A stretch of 10,413 bases of DNA from Hyphomicrobiales bacterium (GTDB lineage: Bacteria > Pseudomonadota > Alphaproteobacteria > Rhizobiales > Beijerinckiaceae). Where the stretch lies: the NCBI GenBank assembly GCA_015655535.1, contig JAATEW010000320.1:1-10413 (forward strand), in the 5' to 3' direction. Both the position numbers and the translations under genes were made by a program. Shown piece by piece: positions 6,484-10,413 of this stretch. The notes under the pieces are model-generated. The model made no database searches and was not told the DNA's origin. It saw only the letters and a program-made list of their open reading frames with translations. How positions within the stretch are numbered: position 1 is the stretch's first letter; each line of letters begins with the position of its first letter.

Positions 6484-6650
6484 TAAGCAGCGTCCTCGTA
6501 AGAGAGATGCCGCGGTGGCGGAAGGGATACCGGTATTCCCTAGGGTTTTGAAGCCCGTGCATGAGCTAGGTTCCGCTTCCGCGGGGTTTGTGATCCCGAA
6601 CGGTCGCATGGGCCGCGAAGCGAGCCCGAATTTGCAAGGACGGGAGACGA
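6484..6650 (+). ncRNA. Candidate IS110 bridge RNA in the transposase leader
   Basis: IS110-family elements are known to encode a bridge RNA with one loop for the target and one for the donor ends. Here domain 1 has the stem CCGCGG (6510-6515 with 6579-6584) plus GCGGAA (6518-6523 with 6571-6576). Its loop is split by the hairpin GGG...CCC (6543-6556) into a left guide TATTCCCT (6534-6541) and a right guide GCATGAG (6559-6565). The right guide complements the right flank CTCATGC (7595-7601) over 7 bases. The left guide matches the left flank only over CCCT. Domain 2 is closed by TCCCG/CGGGA (6594-6598 with 6641-6645) and split by a hairpin at about 6610-6628. It holds AACGGTCGC (6599-6607), identical to 7587-7595, and TGCAAG (6633-6638), which pairs with 6468-6473 using one wobble. 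The 5' end near 6484 is inferred from the junction promoter; the 3' end is approximate. Confidence 0.75.
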
Positions 6651-6655
6651 CTCCG

Positions 6656-7579
6656 ATGTTTGTTGGGATTGATGTTTCGAAGGACAGGCTGGATGTTCAT
6701 CTGCGTCCGGGCGGCGAGGCTTTCGCCGTCGCGCGCGACGGCGAAGGGCTTGCCGCGCTCACCGCCCGGCTTGCCGGTCTCACGCCAAGCCTGATCGTGC
6801 TCGAAGCCACGGGCGGTTTTGAAACTGTCGTGGCGAGCGCGCTCGCGGCGGCGCATCTGCCGCTTGCCGTGGTTAACCCTCGCCAGATCCGCGACTTCGC
6901 GCGTGCAACGGGAAAGCTCGCCAAAACCGATGCGCTCGACGCGGCTAGCATCGCCCGTTTCGCCGAGGCCATCAGGCCCGAGCCGCGTCCTGTCGCCGAT
7001 GAAGAGGCCCTCCTCCTCGGCGAACTCGTCGCGCGACGCCGACAGCTCATCGACATGATGACGGCCGAGCGCAACAGGCGCCGCCAGCTCACCAGCAAGG
7101 CGCTGATCAAAAAGCTTGACCGGCACCTCGACCTTTTGCAGGAGCAATTGGCCGAACTCGAAGCTGATATAGGCACCACCATCAAGGGCAGCCCCGCTTG
7201 GCGCGAGAAGGACGAACTCCTCCAAAGCGTGCCAGGCATCGGCCCGAAGATCGCTCTGACCCTCATCGCCGAGCTGCCGGAACTTGGCACAATCAGCCGG
7301 CGCGAAATCGCAGCGCTCGCCGGTGTCGCCCCTTTCAACCGCGACAGCGGAACCATGCGCGGGCGCCGCATGATCGCTGGAGGCAGAACGCCAGTCAGGG
7401 CCGCGCTCTACATGAGCGTGCTCGTCTCGATCCGCCGCAACCTGCCTCTCGCCAACCATTACGAACGCCTGCCCGCCGCCGGCAAACCCGCGAAGGTCGC
7501 TATCGTCGCCTGTATGCGAAAGCTCCTCACAACCCTCAACGCCATTTTGAGAGACCAAAAATCATGGCAAAACGCTTGA
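6656..7579 (+). CDS. IS110-family transposase (RNA-guided DEDD recombinase)
   Basis: The 307-residue transposase has both family domains. The N-terminal RuvC-like DEDD domain shows Asp 6 (FVGIDVSKD), Glu 50 (VLEATGG) and Asp 92/Asp 95 (KTDALDA). A helical linker at about 115-190 has coiled-coil character (LDRHLDLLQEQLAELEADI). The C-terminal Tnp domain has the helix-hairpin-helix-like VPGIGPKIALTLIAELPELG and then LAGVAPFNRDSGTMRGRR with the conserved Ser 231. All expected catalytic residues are present and the frame is intact, so it is probably active. ATG 6656 follows GGGAG (6642-6646) at a normal distance and gives the typical N-terminus; an upstream in-frame GTG at 6515 lies inside the guide RNA and is rejected. 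The enzyme should bind the leader RNA and recombine target and donor at CT dinucleotides. Confidence 0.95.
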   Translation: MFVGIDVSKDRLDVHLRPGGEAFAVARDGEGLAALTARLAGLTPSLIVLEATGGFETVVASALAAAHLPLAVVNPRQIRDFARATGKLAKTDALDAASIARFAEAIRPEPRPVADEEALLLGELVARRRQLIDMMTAERNRRRQLTSKALIKKLDRHLDLLQEQLAELEADIGTTIKGSPAWREKDELLQSVPGIGPKIALTLIAELPELGTISRREIAALAGVAPFNRDSGTMRGRRMIAGGRTPVRAALYMSVLVSIRRNLPLANHYERLPAAGKPAKVAIVACMRKLLTTLNAILRDQKSWQNA

Positions 7580-7581
7580 CA
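7576..7581 (+). promoter_or_regulatory. -35 half of a predicted circle-junction promoter
   Basis: A consensus TTGACA overlaps the transposase stop. In the linear element nothing like a -10 follows at the right distance. If the ends join through CT, it lies exactly 17 bases from TATCAA at 6472-6477 on the left end. Junction promoters are known for IS110-family circles. Transcription would start near 6484 and make the guide RNA and the transposase mRNA. Confidence 0.6.
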
Positions 7582-7594
7582 CCCACAACGGTCG

Positions 7595-7637
7595 CTCATG
7601 CTGAGGAGCGCCTGAAAGGCGCGCCTCGAAGCACGAG
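7595..7637. repeat. REP-like palindrome, right copy, abutting the IS
   Basis: Arms CTCATGCT/AGCACGAG (one wobble) and GAGGAGCGC/GCGCGCCTC (one mismatch) enclose CTGAAAG. It belongs to the same family as 6405-6452, inverted. Its first two bases are the predicted CT core of the insertion, and its first seven are complementary to the target-like guide. It lies 23 bases past the gyrA stop, where the hairpin could also help end gyrA transcription. Confidence 0.78.
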
Positions 7638-7659
7638 AGCGGCGTTAGCTGCCAGAACC

Positions 7660-10413
7660 TCAATTCGCATCGTCCGGACCGGCATCCGGCTCCGGTTCAT
7701 CCGGACCAACATCAGGGCCCGCCTCGTCCGGGCCCGTCTCCGGTTCCTCGCCGGCTCCGCCGCGCTCCTCCTCGGTGATGCACTCGACCGAGACGACCTC
7801 TTCGTCCTCCGCCGTGTTGAAGACGATGACGCCTTGCGTGCCGCGGCCTGCCACGCGTATGCCCTCGACCGGACAGCGAATCAATTGTCCGCCATTCGTC
7901 ACCAGCATGATCTCGTCGCCCTCTTCAACCGGCATGGAGGCGACAAGCTTGCCATTGCGCGCATTGACGGCCATGGCGACAATGCCTTTGCCGCCGCGTC
8001 CGGTGATCCGATATTCGAACGAGGACGTGCGCTTGCCGTAGCCATTGACCGAAACCGTCAGAATGACCTCTTCCGCCGCCGACATTTCGATATAGCGCTC
8101 GGAAGAAAGGCTTGCGGCCGGAATATTTGCCTCGGATGGCGCCTCGTCGCCCGGCGCCGCCTCCTCGGGGCTCGCTTCGGCTGCCGCGTCGCCCGTCGCT
8201 TCGCCAGCGACGGCACGGCGCATCTTGAGATAGGCGAGGCGCTCGCCGCTATCGGCCTCGATATGGCGCAATATGGCGAGCGAGATCACCCTGTCGCCTT
8301 CGGCAAGCGCAATGCCGCGCACGCCCATCGAATAGCGGCCCTTGAAAACACGGACATCAGTCACAGCGAAACGAATGCACTGACCGTTCGCCGTTGTCAG
8401 CAGAACATCTTTGTCTTCGGTGCAGATCTGCACGTCGACGATTTCCTCGCCCTCGTCGATCCGCATGGCGATCTTGCCGGCGCGGTTCACCTGGGCGAAA
8501 TCGGAGAGCTTGTTGCGCCTCACCGTACCGCGCGTCGTGGCGAACATCACGTCGAGCGTTTCCCACTTCGCCTCATCTTCCGGCAAAGGCATGATGGTCG
8601 TGATGCGCTCGCCCTGTTCGAGCGGCAGGATGTTGACGAGCGCCTTGCCGCGCGCGGTCGGTGCCGACAGCGGCAGCCGCCAGACTTTTTCTTTGTAGAC
8701 CTGCCCATGCGAGGAGAAGAACAGCACTGGCGTATGCGTCGAGGCCACGAAAAGCCTCGCGACGAAATCCTCGTCCTTCGTCTGCATGCCGGAGCGGCCC
8801 TTGCCGCCGCGCCTTTGCGCCCGATAGGTCGAGAGCGGCACCCGCTTCACATAGCCCGCATGCGATACGGTGACGACCATATCCTCGCGCTGGATCAGGT
8901 CTTCGTCCTCGACGCCTGCGTCGCTATCGAGAATGATGCTTCTGCGCGGCGTCGCATGAGCTGTTTTGATCTCCGTCAGCTCATCCTTGATGATGCCGAA
9001 GAGCCTGACGCGCGAGCGCAGGATATCGAGATAATCGGCGATCTCGCCTGCGAGCTTGTTCAAGCTCTCGGCGATTTCCTCGCGGCCGAGCGCGGTCAGA
9101 CGCTGCAGGCGCAATTCGAGGATCGCGCGCGCCTGCGCCTCGGACAGTCGGCAGGTGCCCTCGGGCGTCAAAACATGACGCGGGTCGGCGATGAGCAGGA
9201 CAAGCGGCGCCATGTCATGGGCCGGCCAATCGCGCGCCATCAAGGCCTCGCGCGCCGCCGCCGCATCGGCCGAAGTGCGAATGAGGCGGATCACTTCATC
9301 TATATTGGCGACGGCGATCGCAAGACCGACTTGCAGATGCGCCGCGTCGCGCGCCTTGCCGAGAAGGTGCTTGATCCGGCGAGAAACAACCTGTTCGCGA
9401 AAATCGACGAAGGCGGTCAGAAAATCCTTGAGATTGAGAATTTCCGGACGGCCGCCATTCAGCGCGATCATGTTGCAGGGGAAGCTCGACTGCAGCGAGG
9501 TGAACCGCCAAAGCTGATTGAGCACGACATCGGCCACGGCATCGCGCTTCAATTCGATGACGATGCGCATGCCGTCGCGATCGGATTCATCGCGCAGATC
9601 CGAAATGCCTTCGATCTTCTTTTCGCGCACAAGCTCGGCGATCTTCTCGATCAGCGTCGATTTGTTGATCTGATAGGGAATCTCGGTGACGACGAGCGCC
9701 TCGCGCTCCTTGCGCATTTCCTCGATCTCGACCTTGGCACGGGTCAGGATCGAGCCGCGCCCGGTCAAATAAGCCGCACGAATTCCGGCACGGCCCAAAA
9801 TGCTGCCGCCTGTCGGAAAATCCGGGCCCTGCACTATTTGCATCAGCTCTTCGATCGTCATCTCGGGGCGGTCGATCAAAGCCATGGTGGCATCGATCAC
9901 TTCGCCCAGATTATGCGGCGGAATATTCGTCGCCATGCCGACGGCGATGCCGCCCGCGCCATTGACGAGCAGGTTCGGATATTTGGCCGGCAGAACGGAA
10001 GGTTCGCGCTCACGCCCATCATAATTCGGCTGGAAATCGACCGTGTCATTGTCGAGATCGTCGAGAAGCGGCATGGCCGCGCGGGCCAAGCGCACTTCGG
10101 TATAGCGTTCGGCCGCCGGCGGATCGCCGTCGATCGAACCGAAATTGCCCTGCCCGTCGATGAGCGGCAGACGCATGGAAAACGGCTGCGCCATCCGCAC
10201 CAATGCGTCATAGATCGCCATATTGCCGTGCGGGTGATATTTGCCCATCGTGTCGCCGGTCACGCGCGCCGATTTATTATAGGGGCGATCCGGCGTGTAA
10301 TTGTTCTCATGCATCGAAAACAGGATGCGGCGGTGCACCGGCTTCAAGCCGTCGCGCACGTCGGGCAGCGCGCGGCTGACGATCACGCTCATCGCGTAAT
10401 CGAGATAGCTGCG
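7660..10413 (-). CDS. gyrA: DNA gyrase subunit A (N-terminus outside the window)
   Basis: GyrA is the DNA-cutting and wrapping subunit of gyrase (GyrA2GyrB2), which introduces negative supercoils. The window holds 917 codons; the frame runs through the right edge (RSYLDYAMSVIVSRALPDVRDGLKPVHRR), so the true start is further right and the internal ATG at 10392 is not the start. The catalytic Tyr is in AAERYTEVRL. The GyrA-box QRRGGKG, which separates GyrA from ParC, is present in the C-terminal wrapping domain. The resistance-determining stretch reads YHPHGNMAIYD, with Asn-Met where E. coli has Asp82-Ser83. The C-terminal domain carries an Ala/Glu-rich insert of roughly 40 residues (about 8103-8220) and ends in an acidic tail of about 37 residues with GPDE/GPDx repeats (7663-7773). 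Codon use matches the core genes. Confidence 0.98.
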   Translation of the reverse strand, partial: RSYLDYAMSVIVSRALPDVRDGLKPVHRRILFSMHENNYTPDRPYNKSARVTGDTMGKYHPHGNMAIYDALVRMAQPFSMRLPLIDGQGNFGSIDGDPPAAERYTEVRLARAAMPLLDDLDNDTVDFQPNYDGREREPSVLPAKYPNLLVNGAGGIAVGMATNIPPHNLGEVIDATMALIDRPEMTIEELMQIVQGPDFPTGGSILGRAGIRAAYLTGRGSILTRAKVEIEEMRKEREALVVTEIPYQINKSTLIEKIAELVREKKIEGISDLRDESDRDGMRIVIELKRDAVADVVLNQLWRFTSLQSSFPCNMIALNGGRPEILNLKDFLTAFVDFREQVVSRRIKHLLGKARDAAHLQVGLAIAVANIDEVIRLIRTSADAAAAREALMARDWPAHDMAPLVLLIADPRHVLTPEGTCRLSEAQARAILELRLQRLTALGREEIAESLNKLAGEIADYLDILRSRVRLFGIIKDELTEIKTAHATPRRSIILDSDAGVEDEDLIQREDMVVTVSHAGYVKRVPLSTYRAQRRGGKGRSGMQTKDEDFVARLFVASTHTPVLFFSSHGQVYKEKVWRLPLSAPTARGKALVNILPLEQGERITTIMPLPEDEAKWETLDVMFATTRGTVRRNKLSDFAQVNRAGKIAMRIDEGEEIVDVQICTEDKDVLLTTANGQCIRFAVTDVRVFKGRYSMGVRGIALAEGDRVISLAILRHIEADSGERLAYLKMRRAVAGEATGDAAAEASPEEAAPGDEAPSEANIPAASLSSERYIEMSAAEEVILTVSVNGYGKRTSSFEYRITGRGGKGIVAMAVNARNGKLVASMPVEEGDEIMLVTNGGQLIRCPVEGIRVAGRGTQGVIVFNTAEDEEVVSVECITEEERGGAGEEPETGPDEAGPDVGPDEPEPDAGPDDAN

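Larger units (their letters stand above)
6470..7594 (+). mobile_element. Complete IS110-family insertion sequence, IS110 subgroup layout
   Basis: The element is about 1125 bp, with a long 5' leader (6470-6655), one transposase gene and a 15-base tail after its stop. That layout, with the non-coding end upstream, marks the IS110 rather than IS1111 subgroup. I set the ends from the leader RNA: its donor-like loop copies AACGGTCGC of the right end (7587-7595) and complements CTTGTA of the left end (6468-6473). Both place the crossover at a CT, present at 6468-6469 and 7595-7596. There are no terminal inverted repeats or longer target duplication, as expected for this family. The right flank is the first base of a REP-like palindrome. 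Exact ends are inferred. Confidence 0.8.

Noticed and set aside
6505..6590. tRNA-Leu or tRNA-Ser-like sequence (GCCGCGG-TGGCGGAAG start, pairing 3' end)
   Set aside because: There is no T-loop consensus, the arms do not fit a cloverleaf and no CCA end follows; the pairing is better explained by the bridge RNA target-loop stem.
6515..6655. In-frame GTG extension of the transposase by 47 codons
   Set aside because: It has no ribosome site, gives residues unlike any IS110 N-terminus, and overlaps the structured leader RNA; ATG 6656 has GGGAG and the usual FVGIDVSKD start.
6566..7558. 330-codon minus-strand frame opposite the IS110 transposase
   Set aside because: It is antisense to an intact, recognisable transposase with catalytic residues, and has no family features of its own.
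10392..10392. ATG at 10392 as the gyrA start
   Set aside because: The frame continues upstream as RSYLDYA, the normal GyrA sequence before MSVIV, so the gene is cut by the window edge.

Overview
The window is GC-rich, tightly packed bacterial DNA, most likely from an alphaproteobacterium of the Hyphomicrobiales (Rhizobiales). This is inferred from the style of GyrA, CoaD and QueA, from the palindromic intergenic repeats, and from the core gene order gyrA, coaD, two cyclophilins, queA, tgt, all read on the minus strand. No rRNA or tRNA gene is present, so the genus cannot be fixed.

Core block A (1-3891, minus strand) reads coaD > periplasmic cyclophilin > cytoplasmic cyclophilin > queA > tgt. 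queA and tgt share an ATGA overlap and encode two consecutive late steps of queuosine tRNA modification. The tgt frame is cut by an in-frame TAA at 15-17. The codons on the far side still read like Tgt, so this looks like a nonsense mutation (or a base-call error) that removes the nucleophilic Asp and the zinc site. The spacers in this block hold many short palindromes.

Accessory block (3892-7659) lies between coaD and gyrA. It holds a plus-strand excisionase-type HTH regulator fused to a periplasmic-binding-protein-like sensor, with a striking palindrome just before its start codon; a solitary Phd/YefM-type antitoxin; a small disordered protein; a minus-strand SAM-dependent methyltransferase; and a complete IS110-family insertion sequence.

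The IS110 element is the most interesting object. Its transposase keeps the DEDD and Ser residues. The 5' leader folds into two domains that match the layout of a bridge RNA. One loop carries nine bases identical to the element's right end and a six-base match to its left end. The other loop carries a seven-base complement to the right flank. These pairings place the ends at 6470 and 7594 with CT core dinucleotides. Joining those ends would also create a promoter: TTGACA, 17 bp, TATCAA. The element sits exactly at the edge of one of two inverted REP-like palindromes, so REP sequences are probably its natural target.

Core block B (7660-10413, minus strand) is gyrA, complete at its C-terminus and cut at its N-terminus by the window edge. 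It has an unusual quinolone-region sequence (Asn-Met in place of Asp-Ser) and a long acidic tail.
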